A stretch of DNA of 64,000 nucleotides from Burkholderiales bacterium (GTDB taxonomy: Bacteria; Pseudomonadota; Gammaproteobacteria; Burkholderiales; SG8-41): positions 1 to 64,000 of the forward strand of contig JAUXYA010000012.1 of NCBI GenBank assembly GCA_030684405.1, read 5' to 3'. This document shows positions 26,249-35,352 of the stretch, piece by piece. The position numbers and the translations under genes were made by a program. Under the pieces are notes generated by a model. The model searched no databases. It was given only the letters and a program-made list of their open reading frames with translations, and was not told where the DNA came from. Positions within the stretch are counted from its first letter, which is position 1, and each line of letters opens with the position of its first letter.

Positions 26249-26854
26249 TCAGCCGCGGGGCGCGGAATCCGCAGGCGCTGATTTGGTGTGCAACCTGAGC
26301 ATTGCCGCCTGCATGTCGCCCGCGGCGATCAGCGGCCAGGCATCATCCGCGCGGGTGATGGCCTCGTCGATGGCGCGCCGTTCCTCCAGACATGGAACAT
26401 GCAGTACGTAGTCGACGACTTCCTGCGCGTTCGCCGCGAGCTCCCGCGGATGGCCGATGCCGATGCGCAGGCGCCAGAATTCCGGCGTGCCCAGCCGCGA
26501 AATGATGCTGCGCACGCCATTAGCGGAAGCACTGCCGCCGAACTTGAGCCGGACACCGCCCGGCGGCAAATCGAGTTCATCGTGGGCGACAAGGACGTCC
26601 TGCGGTGCGATTTTGTAAAAATCCGCAAGCGCGCCGACCGCGCGGCCCGATTCGTTCATGTATGTCGCAGGCTTCAGCAGCCAGACATCACCGGCGGAAG
26701 CGCGGATGCGCGCAACTTCGCCATGGAAACGCGCTTCATGGCGCAGCGTCGCACCGGCCGCGTGCGCCAGGCCATCGACCCACCAGAAGCCGGCGTTGTG
26801 GCGCGTCGCTTCGTATTTTTTGCCGGGATTGCCCAGACCGACGACGAGCTTCAT
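26249..26854 (-). CDS. pth: peptidyl-tRNA hydrolase
   Basis: 201 residues from MKLVVGLGNPGKKYEATRHN. The catalytic His lies in TRHNAGFWWVD, with YMNESGRAVG and AHDELDLPPGGVRLKFGGSASANG carrying the other active-site residues (Asn, Asp, His). The enzyme frees tRNA from prematurely released peptidyl-tRNA. An in-frame ATG 10 codons upstream exists but gives an extension foreign to the family. It is preceded by an AT-rich repeat and by the rplY terminator. Confidence 0.97.
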   Translation of the reverse strand: MKLVVGLGNPGKKYEATRHNAGFWWVDGLAHAAGATLRHEARFHGEVARIRASAGDVWLLKPATYMNESGRAVGALADFYKIAPQDVLVAHDELDLPPGGVRLKFGGSASANGVRSIISRLGTPEFWRLRIGIGHPRELAANAQEVVDYVLHVPCLEERRAIDEAITRADDAWPLIAAGDMQAAMLRLHTKSAPADSAPRG

Positions 26855-26883
26855 GCAAGCCGCCTGGCAAGGGGACCGAAGCA

Positions 26884-26910
26884 TAATATTAAGTATTTGT
26901 TTATAAACAT
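26884..26910 (-). repeat. AT-rich dispersed motif upstream of pth
   Basis: On the minus strand ATGTTTATAAACAAATACTTA then ATATT, sharing AAACAAATACTTA with the 10014 copy and ACAAGTACTTATA with the mutM copy. It lies 30 bases before the pth start in the same relative orientation as before mutM, and may double as promoter DNA. Confidence 0.4.
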
Positions 26911-26911
26911 A

Positions 26912-26958
26912 TTTTTACAAAACAAAACGCCCGCCAGCGGCTTGCGTGCTGGCGGGCG
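26912..26958 (-). terminator. rho-independent terminator after rplY
   Basis: Perfect 11-bp stem, CGCCCGCCAGC (26928-26938) with GCTGGCGGGCG (26948-26958), 9-base loop, followed on the minus strand by TTTTGTTTTGT. A second perfect 7-bp hairpin (CGCCAGC/GCTGGCG, 26972-26990) precedes it. It should end the rplY transcript before pth. Confidence 0.88.
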
Positions 26959-27003
26959 CGGTGCACCACCACGCCAGCATGGAGCTGGCGGGCCTCATTA
27001 CGG

Positions 27004-27702
27004 TTATTTCTTCTCGGCCGGCTTCTTGTCTGCCGGCTTCTTGTCGCCACCAGCGGCTGCAGCACCCGCAGCGGCTTCCGGAGTCTGGGCAGTGATTTCG
27101 GTGACCGGCGCCGCGATTTCCTCGACCGCCACTTCGCGCGGAACCTGGACCGTGACCACCGCGGGATCGTCCACCTTCAGCCTCGATTGCGGCTCCACGC
27201 CCTTGGGGAGATTGAGTTCCGACACATGAATCGAATGGTCGAGCTCGAGGTCCTTCAGGTCAACCTCGATGTATTCCGGCAGGTCGTCCGGCAGACACAG
27301 GATCTCGAGTTCGTTGATGATGTGCTGGATCACGCCCTTGCCGACCTTCACGCCGGGCGAAATTTCCGCGTTCATGAAGTGCAGAGGCACTGCCATGTGG
27401 ATCTTTTTCTTCGGATCGATGCGCTGGAAATCAACGTGCTGCACCTGCTCCTTGAAGGGGTGCATCTGAAAATCACGCAGCAGCACGCGGTCCTTCTTGC
27501 CTTCCACCGACATGTCGAGAATCGACGAATGGAAAGCCTCCAGCTTCAGATGGCGCAGCAGCGCCTTGTGGTCGAACTCGACACTATCCGCATCCTTGCC
27601 AGCGCCATAAATGACGCCCGGAACGCGACCCGTCGCACGCAGGCGGCGGCTCGCACCCTTGCCCTGGCTCGTGCGCGGAAACGCAGTAACTTCAATTTTC
27701 AT
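27004..27702 (-). CDS. rplY: 50S ribosomal protein L25 (general stress protein Ctc form)
   Basis: 232 residues: the long CTC form with the N-terminal 5S rRNA-binding L25 domain (KGASRRLRATGRVPGVIYG, RVLLRDFQMHPFKEQVQHVDF) and the C-terminal TL5 domain (VPLHFMNAEISPGVKVGKGV, LPKGVEPQSRL). An Ala-rich, Lys-rich tail ends in repeated DKKPADKKPAEKK. It lies between prs and pth, flanked by terminator hairpins on both sides. Confidence 0.96.
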   Translation of the reverse strand: MKIEVTAFPRTSQGKGASRRLRATGRVPGVIYGAGKDADSVEFDHKALLRHLKLEAFHSSILDMSVEGKKDRVLLRDFQMHPFKEQVQHVDFQRIDPKKKIHMAVPLHFMNAEISPGVKVGKGVIQHIINELEILCLPDDLPEYIEVDLKDLELDHSIHVSELNLPKGVEPQSRLKVDDPAVVTVQVPREVAVEEIAAPVTEITAQTPEAAAGAAAAGGDKKPADKKPAEKK

Positions 27703-27750
27703 GTTGCTCTCCTGATGATGCGGGAGGTCCGCGACCAGACTGCCCCCGCG

Positions 27751-27782
27751 TTAAAAAGGGAGCCGGCCAAACACCGGCTCCC
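27751..27782 (-). terminator. terminator between prs and rplY
   Basis: GGGAGCCGG (27758-27766) pairs with CCGGCTCCC (27774-27782) around a 7-base loop and is followed on the minus strand by TTTTTAA. Only about 50 bases separate it from the rplY start, so rplY must have its own promoter or depend on read-through. Confidence 0.85.
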
Positions 27783-27791
27783 GCTTAAAAC

Positions 27792-28742
27792 CTAATCGAC
27801 GAACAGCGAACTGACTGAATCCTCGGCACTGATGCGGCGCATCGTCTCGGCCATCAGGCCGGACACTGTCAGCACGCGGATTTTCGGGCACTCACGCCCC
27901 GCCTCGGTCAGCGGGATGGTGTCGGTGACGACGATTTCGTCCAGGGCCGAGCCGGCGATACGCTCCACCGCTGAACCCGACAGCACCGGGTGAGTGCAGT
28001 ACGCCAGCACCTTTGCGGCACCGTGTTTCTTCAGCGCCGCAGCGGCTTCACACAGCGTGTTGGCGGTATCGACCATGTCATCAACCAAAACGCAGGTGCG
28101 TCCCTGGACTTCACCGATGATGTTCATCACCGTAGCCACGTTCGGACGCGGCCGCCGCTTGTCGATGATGGCGAGATCGGCTTCCAGCCGCTTCGCCAGC
28201 GCGCGTGCCCGCACCACGCCGCCGACGTCCGGCGATACGACCACGAGGTCCTTGAAATTGCGTTTCCAGATGTCGCCGAGCATGATCGGCCCGGAGTAGA
28301 TGTTGTCCACGGGGATGTCGAAAAACCCCTGGATCTGTTCCGAGTGCAGGTCCATCGTCAGCACGCGGTCGACACCGACGCTGGTCATCATGTTCGCCAC
28401 CACCTTGGCGGTTATCGGCACCCGGGCCGAGCTCGGGCGCCGGTCCTGGCGCGCGTAGCCCATGTACGGGATCGCCGCCGTCACCCGCCCGGCCGACGCC
28501 CGTTTCAGCGCATCGACCATCACCAGCAGTTCCATCAGGTTGTCGTTGGTAGGCGCGCATACGGACTGCAGGATGAACACATCCTTGCCGCGGACGTTTT
28601 CGAGGATCTCGACCATCACCTCGCCGTCACTGAAGCGGCCGACCTTGGCGCGTCCGATATGGATGTCGAGATGGCCTACCACCGCCTCCGCAAGACGCGG
28701 ATTGGCATTGCCCGTAAACACCATCAACCTGTCCAGTGCCAA
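27792..28742 (-). CDS. prs: ribose-phosphate pyrophosphokinase (PRPP synthase)
   Basis: 316 residues. The enzyme makes PRPP from ribose 5-phosphate and ATP for purine, pyrimidine, His, Trp and NAD synthesis. Motifs: the ATP-binding [23 protein letters not shown], the class signature [17 protein letters not shown], the catalytic flexible-loop region [19 protein letters not shown], and the PRPP loop [13 protein letters not shown]. It lies 41 bases after tRNA-Gln on the same strand, as in many betaproteobacteria, so tRNA and prs are probably co-transcribed. Confidence 0.98.
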   Translation of the reverse strand: MALDRLMVFTGNANPRLAEAVVGHLDIHIGRAKVGRFSDGEVMVEILENVRGKDVFILQSVCAPTNDNLMELLVMVDALKRASAGRVTAAIPYMGYARQDRRPSSARVPITAKVVANMMTSVGVDRVLTMDLHSEQIQGFFDIPVDNIYSGPIMLGDIWKRNFKDLVVVSPDVGGVVRARALAKRLEADLAIIDKRRPRPNVATVMNIIGEVQGRTCVLVDDMVDTANTLCEAAAALKKHGAAKVLAYCTHPVLSGSAVERIAGSALDEIVVTDTIPLTEAGRECPKIRVLTVSGLMAETMRRISAEDSVSSLFVD

Positions 28743-28783
28743 CTCACACCCCCTGGGCGACTCAAGCCACCGCGGAAATCAAG

Positions 28784-28860
28784 TGGCTGGGGAGGAAGGA
28801 TTCGAACCTTCGCATGCCGGAATCAAAATCCGGTGCCTTAACCAGCTTGGCGACTCCCCA
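28784..28860 (-). tRNA. tRNA-Gln (anticodon TTG)
   Basis: 77 nt from TGGGGAGTCGCC to CTCCCCAGCCA with CCA encoded. The acceptor stem TGGGGAG/CTCCCCA pairs fully. The anticodon arm is CCGGA TTTTGAT TCCGG with TTG at the decoding position, and the T arm is GAAGG TTCGAAT CCTTC. Placed between ispE and prs. Confidence 0.96.
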
Positions 28861-28916
28861 ACCGAAAACTGCAACTCCCGGACCCACCCTCTCCGGGTCG
28901 GCGCCGGCACTGCGAT

Positions 28917-29765
28917 TCAGTCATCCATCCCGTCGGCGAGTCCGTGCAGCGGATGCGCATCCAGACCCCGCGCAACAAAACCCTGCATCTCCGGCGGACG
29001 GGCCCGAAAGGCATTGCGCGCTACGGCTTCGTCCGAAAAACCCGCAAAAACACAGGCCCCCGAGCCGCTCATCTGCCCTTCCCCAACCGACTTTAGCCAC
29101 GCGAGATGCCTGCCGACCTCCGGATACAGTCTGCAGACCAGAGGCTCCAGATCGTTCCCCGCAGGCACGGAAAAGCCTTGTATTTTAACTGCTTCGGAGT
29201 CCCGTTTCAATTCCGGGTGCTGAAAAACGCCGGCTGTAGCCACTGCCACCGGTGGCACCAGCACCAGATACCAGGCCGGCGGCAGCGGCAGTGGTTGTAG
29301 TTGCTCACCGATACCGCCGGCCAAGGCAGTACGGCCGTAGACAAAAGCCGGCACGTCGGCCCCCAACGGCAAGGCCAGCTCCTGCAGGCGCTCGCGCGGC
29401 AGGCCGGTTCCCCAGAGGTGGTTCAGGGCCAGCAGGGTGGTCGCGGCATCGGAACTGCCGCCGCCAAGACCGCCGCCGATCGGCAGGCGTTTATCGATCT
29501 GGATATCAGCTCCGAGGCGGGTGCCGGTCGCGGCCTTGAGCGCCCGCGCAGCTCGCAGGGCAAGGTCCCCGGCCTCGGCGATCCCAGGCAATTCGGACGT
29601 CCGCGCGATGACGCCGTCGGCACGCGGACGAATCCACACCGTGTCGCCGAAATCGATGAAACGGAACACCGTCTGCAGCAGGTGATAACCGTCGGCGCGC
29701 CGGCCGGTAATCCGCAGCATGAGATTGAGTTTCGCCGGCGCCGGGAATCCGCATGAGCCGTTCAT
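28917..29765 (-). CDS. ispE: 4-diphosphocytidyl-2-C-methyl-D-erythritol kinase IspE
   Basis: 282 residues. GHMP kinase of the MEP isoprenoid pathway; phosphorylates the 2-hydroxyl of CDP-ME. N-terminal PAPAKLNLMLRITGRRADGYH, ATP loop LPIGGGLGGGSSDAATTLLAL, and C-terminal VGEGQMSGSGACVFAGF are all present. The chosen ATG overlaps the lolB stop as ATGA, in preference to a start seven codons upstream. The lolB-ispE-tRNA-Gln-prs order is standard for betaproteobacteria. Confidence 0.97.
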   Translation of the reverse strand: MNGSCGFPAPAKLNLMLRITGRRADGYHLLQTVFRFIDFGDTVWIRPRADGVIARTSELPGIAEAGDLALRAARALKAATGTRLGADIQIDKRLPIGGGLGGGSSDAATTLLALNHLWGTGLPRERLQELALPLGADVPAFVYGRTALAGGIGEQLQPLPLPPAWYLVLVPPVAVATAGVFQHPELKRDSEAVKIQGFSVPAGNDLEPLVCRLYPEVGRHLAWLKSVGEGQMSGSGACVFAGFSDEAVARNAFRARPPEMQGFVARGLDAHPLHGLADGMDD

Positions 29766-30316
29766 TGCGTATCCGGCTCCCGCCATGCATCGATGACCAT
29801 GCGTATGCGCTGGCCGCCATGCTCCAGATCCAGGCGTTGCGGCAGCACTGCCGGTTCCGTCTCCGGATAGGCGTAACGCACCAGCCAGCCGTCCTGCTCC
29901 AGCAGAGACAGACGACCCCGGGCGTCACGTTCGACAACCCCGGCCGCCACATCCGGCGCCGCTGCGCCACGCATCCAGTACTGCAGACGGGCCAGCGGCA
30001 ACGGCCAGCCCAGCGCGCGGCGCGTCAGTCCCTCGGCTGAGAACGCGCGATATTCCTGCTGGTCAGCCGTCGTCAGCGTCGCACCGCTGTCGTCCGCGCG
30101 CAGCTGCGCCAGCGTGGTGCCGGCAGGCGACATCAGCCAGATTTCATTCACGGGGATTTCATGGCGCCAGCGGAAAGCTGCTGAAAACGCGCGGCCTTCA
30201 CCGCTGACCAGTAGCCGGCCCAGTGCATCGAAGGGTACGGAGGGCGCCGCAGGGCCAGACAGCGCCGCGCAACCCGCCAGCAGCAGCGCCGCAAGTGCGG
30301 CGATCGCCAGCTTCAT
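29762..30316 (-). CDS. lolB: outer membrane lipoprotein insertion protein LolB
   Basis: 184 residues from MKLAIAALAALLLAGCAALSG, with lipobox LLAGC. LolB is the outer-membrane receptor that takes lipoproteins from LolA. FDALGRLLVSGEGRAFSAAFRWRHE and EIWLMSPAGTTLAQL match the LolB beta-barrel start, and the C-terminus shows RLDLEHGGQRIRMVIDAW. The ATG overlaps the stop codon of the TPR lipoprotein gene as ATGA. Confidence 0.93.
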   Translation of the reverse strand: MKLAIAALAALLLAGCAALSGPAAPSVPFDALGRLLVSGEGRAFSAAFRWRHEIPVNEIWLMSPAGTTLAQLRADDSGATLTTADQQEYRAFSAEGLTRRALGWPLPLARLQYWMRGAAAPDVAAGVVERDARGRLSLLEQDGWLVRYAYPETEPAVLPQRLDLEHGGQRIRMVIDAWREPDTQ

Positions 30317-32094
30317 TGCGTGGATTGCAGGACCACCGGGGCAAAGCGCTTGATCGTGCCCTGCAGGGCCTCGTTCTTCGGCTGCACGCGCAGGGCGTCG
30401 GTCCAGATTTTCTGCGCCTCGTCCCGTCGGCCCAGTATCCAAAGCACTTCACCGAGGTGGGCAGCGATTTCGCCGTCGGGCCGCATCTCATAGGCGCGCC
30501 GCAAGTGACCCAGCGCTGCCTCGTTTTCACCGAGCCGGTAGAGCACCCAGCCGAGGCTGTCGAGTATATAGGGGTCGTTGGGTGCAAGCCGGTGCGCGGT
30601 CTCGATCAGCGTGCGCGCTTCCGGCAGGCGCTGGTTGCGATCCGCCAAGGTGTAGCCGAGAGCATTGTGGGCATGGGCATGATCCGGTTGCAGGGCGATC
30701 AGGCGGCGCAGGTTGGCTTCCAGCACGTCGAGGCGGTTGACCTTTTCGGCCGCCATCGCATGGTCATACAGCAGGTCAGGGCTGTCGGGGCTGCGCGACA
30801 GCGCCTCGCCGAGGAAATCGAAGGCCTCCTGGTAGGCGCCGGACTCGCGCAACAGGCCCGCCTCGGCCAGCGTCAGCTGCATGCGCTGGCGCACGTCTCC
30901 CGGATTGACGCCGTGCAGGTGCTTGCGCGCATCCTGCAGCCGCCCCTGACGGGCAAGCACTCCGGCATATCGCGCCTGCGCCGGGATGAACTGCGCGCCA
31001 TGGGTGATGCTCGAATACCACTTCAGCGCCTCGCTGTCGCGTTTCAGTTCCTCGTTGACCTGCCCGAGATACATACGGACCATATCGGGATCCTTGGCCC
31101 CGATCTCCAGCGCGCGCCGCAGCTGGGTGTCCGCGGCGGCGTAGTCCTTGGCCTGCATCGACAGCGTGGCTACGGCCATCGCAATCTCGGCATTGTTGGG
31201 CGCTTCGCCAAGCAGAATTTCGAACTGCTTGCGCGCCTCTGGATAACGCTGCGCGCGGACCAGCAGCCGGGCATAGTTCAACCGGGCGTCGCGCGCGCCG
31301 GGATGAGTCTTGACGAAATCACCGAGAAAGGCAGCGGCCTCGTCCACCGAATCGCGCTGCAGCGCCTGCGCCTGGAACAGCGCCGCGAGTTCCCAGCCCG
31401 GCCTCAGCCGGAGTGCCTCGCGCGAAGACTTGAGCGCGGTCGCCACATCGTCAGCATTCCATGCCGCCTGCGCCAGCGCGAGGCTGGCTTCGGGCACCTG
31501 GGGATGGAAGGAAACCAGACGGGCGATCAGCCTCTGAATCGCGGCCTTGTCCTGATGCCCGGAGAGCAGCGAATACAACTGCAGGAAGTTCTGGCCGACG
31601 TTTTCCGGGTCGCCGCTCAGCCATTTTTCAAGATGCGGCTGCGCGTCGTCGAGCCGCGACTGGTTGACCAGCAAGGAGATCACGGTCTGGCGCGCACGCG
31701 TCGATTCGGGGTCAGCCTGCAGCCACAACGTTGCTGCCTCCAGCGCCGCCGGCAGGAAACGCGCATTCCAGGCGATTTCGGTGGCGCGGCGAGCGATACG
31801 CGGATCCCGGGTCTCGCGCGCGACCTCAAGGAAAGCCGGCACAGCGACATGAGGCTGGCCGCGCTGAGCGGCGATTTCCGCGAGCGTGATCTTGAACAAC
31901 AGCGATTCGCTCAACTCGACGGCCGGCAGCGGTGGCTCGCGCGGCTCGGGCTTGCGCGTCACGACCTTCGGCAACGGCGGCTTGGCTGCGGTCTCGGGCG
32001 CGGGCTTGGTCACGGCGTCGGACACCTGTGGCGGCTGCGCGCAGGATGCGAGGACAAGGCTGGCCAACAAGGCTGCGGTTCGGGTCAGGTTCAT
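30313..32094 (-). CDS. TPR-repeat lipoprotein
   Basis: 593 residues from MNLTRTAALLASLVLASCAQ, a lipoprotein signal with lipobox VLASC. About a dozen tetratricopeptide repeats follow, e.g. DAQPHLEKWLSGDPENV, ARLNYARLLVRAQRYPEARKQFE, AHNALGYTLADRNQRLPEA, ILDSLGWVLYRLGENEAAL. Betaproteobacteria commonly carry such a protein just before lolB. Probably an envelope scaffold; no enzymatic domain is visible. It is translationally coupled to lolB and divergent from the Gld-type ABC operon. Confidence 0.87.
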   Translation of the reverse strand: MNLTRTAALLASLVLASCAQPPQVSDAVTKPAPETAAKPPLPKVVTRKPEPREPPLPAVELSESLLFKITLAEIAAQRGQPHVAVPAFLEVARETRDPRIARRATEIAWNARFLPAALEAATLWLQADPESTRARQTVISLLVNQSRLDDAQPHLEKWLSGDPENVGQNFLQLYSLLSGHQDKAAIQRLIARLVSFHPQVPEASLALAQAAWNADDVATALKSSREALRLRPGWELAALFQAQALQRDSVDEAAAFLGDFVKTHPGARDARLNYARLLVRAQRYPEARKQFEILLGEAPNNAEIAMAVATLSMQAKDYAAADTQLRRALEIGAKDPDMVRMYLGQVNEELKRDSEALKWYSSITHGAQFIPAQARYAGVLARQGRLQDARKHLHGVNPGDVRQRMQLTLAEAGLLRESGAYQEAFDFLGEALSRSPDSPDLLYDHAMAAEKVNRLDVLEANLRRLIALQPDHAHAHNALGYTLADRNQRLPEARTLIETAHRLAPNDPYILDSLGWVLYRLGENEAALGHLRRAYEMRPDGEIAAHLGEVLWILGRRDEAQKIWTDALRVQPKNEALQGTIKRFAPVVLQSTQ

Positions 32095-32240
32095 CGGGTC
32101 AGAACGCCGCGGCTGCGGCGAAAGGCAAGAATTGCGGCGACGCAAAGTGCATTCGCCTTCATAATGAGACACATATTAGGTATATTCGTTGCCAATCACA
32201 AGGCAACTTCCGGCCAGGCAACTGCGCCGCACCCCCCAAC

Positions 32241-33200
32241 ATGAACCCCACGGACCCCGCTCTGACCATCTGTGCACGGGGCCTTTCCCGCAGCTTCGGC
32301 AAGCACCTTGCGGTCAAGCCGCTTGACCTGGACGTCAGGCGCGGCGAGGTCGTCGGCCTGCTGGGACCCAATGGCGCCGGCAAGTCGACCACGATGCAGA
32401 TGCTCACCGGTAACCTCGCGCCGGGCACCGGTGAAATCCGTATCTGCGGCATTGATCTGCTCGAATCACCGAAGCTGGCGAAGGCACGCATCGGCTACCT
32501 GCCGGAAACACCGCCGCTGTACCGCGAACTGACCGTGCGCGAGTATCTCGAACTCGCGGCGCGGCTGCACCGGGTGACAAAGGCCCGGCTGGCCGATGCG
32601 GTAAGTTCGGCGATGGCGCATTGCGGGCTCGCCGACGTCGGCCGCAAGCTGATCGGCACCTTGTCCAAGGGTTACCAGCAGCGCGTGGGCATCGCCCAGG
32701 CGATCGTCCACGAACCCGACGTGGTCATCCTCGACGAGCCGACGGTCGGACTCGATCCCAATCAGATTCTCGACATCCGCAGGCTGATCCGGGAGCTCGG
32801 CAACCGGCAAAGCGTCATCCTTTCGACCCATATCCTGCCCGAGGTCGAAGCCGTCTGCGACCGCGTGCAAATCATGCATCACGGCGAAATCGTGTTCAGC
32901 AACACCATCGCCGGGTTGCGCGAGTTCCAGAGCGGCCGCACCATGATCGTCGGGTTGCAGCACCCGCCCGCACCCGAGGCGCTGGCCGCAATTCCGGGCG
33001 TCGAACAGGTGGAAGCAGAAGGCGAGGGGCGCTTCCGCATCCGCTTCGCCGCGGACTGCGATCCCTCGGCGGCACTGGTCAGCGCCGCGGGTGCCAACAA
33101 CTGGGGGCTGCAGCAACTGACGCCGGCGCGCAGCAGCCTCGAAGACGTGTTCGTACACCTGACCCAGGACAATCCGGATAAGGCCGGCATCCCCGCATGA
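32241..33200 (+). CDS. ABC transporter ATP-binding protein (GldA-like)
   Basis: 319 residues from MNPTDPALTICARGLSRSF. Walker A GLLGPNGAGKSTTMQML, signature LSKGYQQRVGIAQAIVHEP, Walker B VVILDEPTVGLDPNQ, switch STHILPEVEAV, and a C-terminal extension typical of ABC-2 exporters. First gene of a four-gene set (ATPase, permease, GldG-like, DUF4340). In Bacteroidetes GldA-F-G is tied to gliding; in proteobacteria the set is widespread and its cargo unknown. Confidence 0.9.
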   Translation: MNPTDPALTICARGLSRSFGKHLAVKPLDLDVRRGEVVGLLGPNGAGKSTTMQMLTGNLAPGTGEIRICGIDLLESPKLAKARIGYLPETPPLYRELTVREYLELAARLHRVTKARLADAVSSAMAHCGLADVGRKLIGTLSKGYQQRVGIAQAIVHEPDVVILDEPTVGLDPNQILDIRRLIRELGNRQSVILSTHILPEVEAVCDRVQIMHHGEIVFSNTIAGLREFQSGRTMIVGLQHPPAPEALAAIPGVEQVEAEGEGRFRIRFAADCDPSAALVSAAGANNWGLQQLTPARSSLEDVFVHLTQDNPDKAGIPA

Positions 33201-33210
33201 GCAAGCGCGC

Positions 33211-33981
33211 ATGATATTCACCATCGCCATTAAGGAGTTGCGCGCGCTGTTCGCCTCGCCGTTGGCCTGGCTGGTGCTCACCGTGATTCAGGTCGTGCTC
33301 GGTTACGGCTTCCTGCGCCGGCTCGACGATTTCCTGCAGATCCAGCCCCAGCTCACGCAGATGGCAAGCCCGCCCGGCTTCACCGAATTGGTCGCGGCGC
33401 CGACCTTTGCCACTGCCGCCGCGGTGCTGCTGTTTGCAGTGCCGCTGCTGGCGATGCGTATGATCGCCGAAGAGCGGCGCAACCAGACACTGACGCTGCT
33501 GATGTCGGCACCGGTGTCGATGACCGAAATCGTCCTCGGCAAGTTCACCGGGCTGATGACCTTTCTGCTGGTCATCGTCCTGCTGGTGCTGGCCATGCCA
33601 CTGATGCTGGCAAGCGGCACCCGCCTTGATTTCGGACTGCTTGCCGGTCTGACGCTGGCGCTGCTGCTGCTCGCTGCGGGATTTGCCGCAGTCGGGCTCT
33701 ACGCTTCCAGCCTCACCGCCCAGCCGATGGCGGCGGCGCTGCTCGGTTTCGGCATGTTGCTGGCGATGCTGTTCATGGGTGAAACCGCAGGTGATAGCCT
33801 GCGCGCCCGCGGCTGGCACCTGCCTGCGGCATTCATCCAGGTATTTTCTCCTCTGAAGAATTTCGAACCGCTGGGCCGGGGCATGATCGACAGCTACGCC
33901 ATCGTCTGCGCGCTGCTGCTTGCCGTCGGCTTTCTGCTGCTGACCATCCGCCGCCTCGACGGCCGGCGGCTCAGGGGTTAG
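33211..33981 (+). CDS. ABC-2 type permease (GldF-like)
   Basis: 256 residues with six membrane segments; N-terminal IAIKELRALFASPLAWLVLTVIQVVL and the ERRNQTLTLLMSAPVSMTEIVLGKF coupling region characteristic of GldF/ABC-2 permeases. It begins 10 bases after the ATPase gene and ends 3 bases before the GldG-like gene. Confidence 0.9.
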   Translation: MIFTIAIKELRALFASPLAWLVLTVIQVVLGYGFLRRLDDFLQIQPQLTQMASPPGFTELVAAPTFATAAAVLLFAVPLLAMRMIAEERRNQTLTLLMSAPVSMTEIVLGKFTGLMTFLLVIVLLVLAMPLMLASGTRLDFGLLAGLTLALLLLAAGFAAVGLYASSLTAQPMAAALLGFGMLLAMLFMGETAGDSLRARGWHLPAAFIQVFSPLKNFEPLGRGMIDSYAIVCALLLAVGFLLLTIRRLDGRRLRG

Positions 33982-33984
33982 GCG

Positions 33985-35346
33985 ATGCAGGCCACCGGCA
34001 GGCTGCGCTGGCAGCAAAGGATCCAGAGCGGGATTTTCGTGATCCTGCTCGCCGTGGTTACGGCGCTTATGGCCTACCTGGCCCACCAGTACCGTTACGA
34101 AAAGGACGTCACCCGCAATGCGCGCAATACGCTGTCCTCGGCGACACTGGGCGCGCTGCAGCAGATGCAGGGGCCGCTGCGGGTGACCGCATACGCGGTG
34201 CGCCAGGATGCCGGCGGCAGCAATGTGCACCGCATGATCGAGGAACGGGTGCGCAACTACCAGCGCGTCAAGCGCGACCTTGAGCTGCGGCTCGTTGATC
34301 CGCGCGAGCAGCCGAAGGCAGCCGCCGAAGCTGGCCTGAGATCGCCGAATGCGCTGGTCATCGAGTACCAGCGGCGTTCCGAGCAGGTCGCGCTGAGCGA
34401 TTTCAACGAGCAGAACTTCGCCAATGCGCTGGTGCGCCTGCTGCGCGGGGCCAACAGCCTGGTGCTGTGGCTGGACGGTCACGGCGAACGCAAGCTCGAC
34501 GGCATCGCCAATCACGATCTCGGCAGCTTCGGCCAGCAGCTGCGCGAGAAGGGATTCAGCACCAGCAGCATCAACCTCGGACTCGCCCAGGAAGTTCCTG
34601 CGAATGCAGCCCTGCTGGTGGTCACGCATCCACAGGTCGAGTTGCAGGCCGGAGAAGTCGACAAGCTGCTGTCCTTCGTCGACCACGGCGGCAACCTGTT
34701 GTGGCTGATCGACACCGAGCCCCTGCGCGGCCTGCAGCCCCTCGCCGAGAAACTGGGCCTCGTCCTCACCCCCGGCACCGTCATCGATCCCGCGCTGCCC
34801 CCGCGCAGCGGCCCTCCGGTGTTCGCGGTAGCGGCGAACTACGCGCGCCATCCGGTGGCCGGCACGCTGCAATACAACACCCTCTTCCCCCACGCACGCC
34901 AGGTCGGCGCCGATGACGGCGCCGGCTGGCGGGTCACCCCGCTGATCGACGTTGCCCCGCGCGGCTGGGTCGAGACCGGGAAGCTCGACGCAAAGTCGAC
35001 TTTCGACAAGTCCAGGGATTTTCCAGGGCCGGTGAACATCGCGACAGCGCTGGAGCGCACCGTCGGTGACCGTGAGCAGCGGGTCATCGTCGTCGGTACC
35101 GGGCACTTCCTCTCCAACAGCTTCATCGGCAACGGCGGCAATCTCGCGCTCGGCGTGAGCATGATGAACTGGCTTGCCGGCGAGGATGCGCTGGTCACCA
35201 TTGATCCACGGCCGGCAGCGGACATCCAACTTGAGGTCGGCACGCTGCATCTGTATGCCATAGCCGCAATCGTGCTGCTCGGGTTGCCACTGATCTTCGT
35301 CCTCACTGGCGTCCTGGTCTGGTGGCGCCGGCGCAACGCCGGCTGA
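33985..35346 (+). CDS. GldG-family ABC-associated membrane protein
   Basis: 453 residues. One N-terminal helix (SGIFVILLAVVTALMAYLAHQY), a large periplasmic GldG-type domain (LVLWLDGHGERKLDGIANHDLGSFGQQLREKGF, LLWLIDTEPLRGLQPLAEKLGL), and a C-terminal helix (LYAIAAIVLLGLPLIFVLTGVLVWW). The domain is related to ABC-type uncharacterised transport proteins; no catalytic motif. Works presumably with the preceding permease. Confidence 0.87.
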   Translation: MQATGRLRWQQRIQSGIFVILLAVVTALMAYLAHQYRYEKDVTRNARNTLSSATLGALQQMQGPLRVTAYAVRQDAGGSNVHRMIEERVRNYQRVKRDLELRLVDPREQPKAAAEAGLRSPNALVIEYQRRSEQVALSDFNEQNFANALVRLLRGANSLVLWLDGHGERKLDGIANHDLGSFGQQLREKGFSTSSINLGLAQEVPANAALLVVTHPQVELQAGEVDKLLSFVDHGGNLLWLIDTEPLRGLQPLAEKLGLVLTPGTVIDPALPPRSGPPVFAVAANYARHPVAGTLQYNTLFPHARQVGADDGAGWRVTPLIDVAPRGWVETGKLDAKSTFDKSRDFPGPVNIATALERTVGDREQRVIVVGTGHFLSNSFIGNGGNLALGVSMMNWLAGEDALVTIDPRPAADIQLEVGTLHLYAIAAIVLLGLPLIFVLTGVLVWWRRRNAG

Positions 35347-35352
35347 CAGGAT

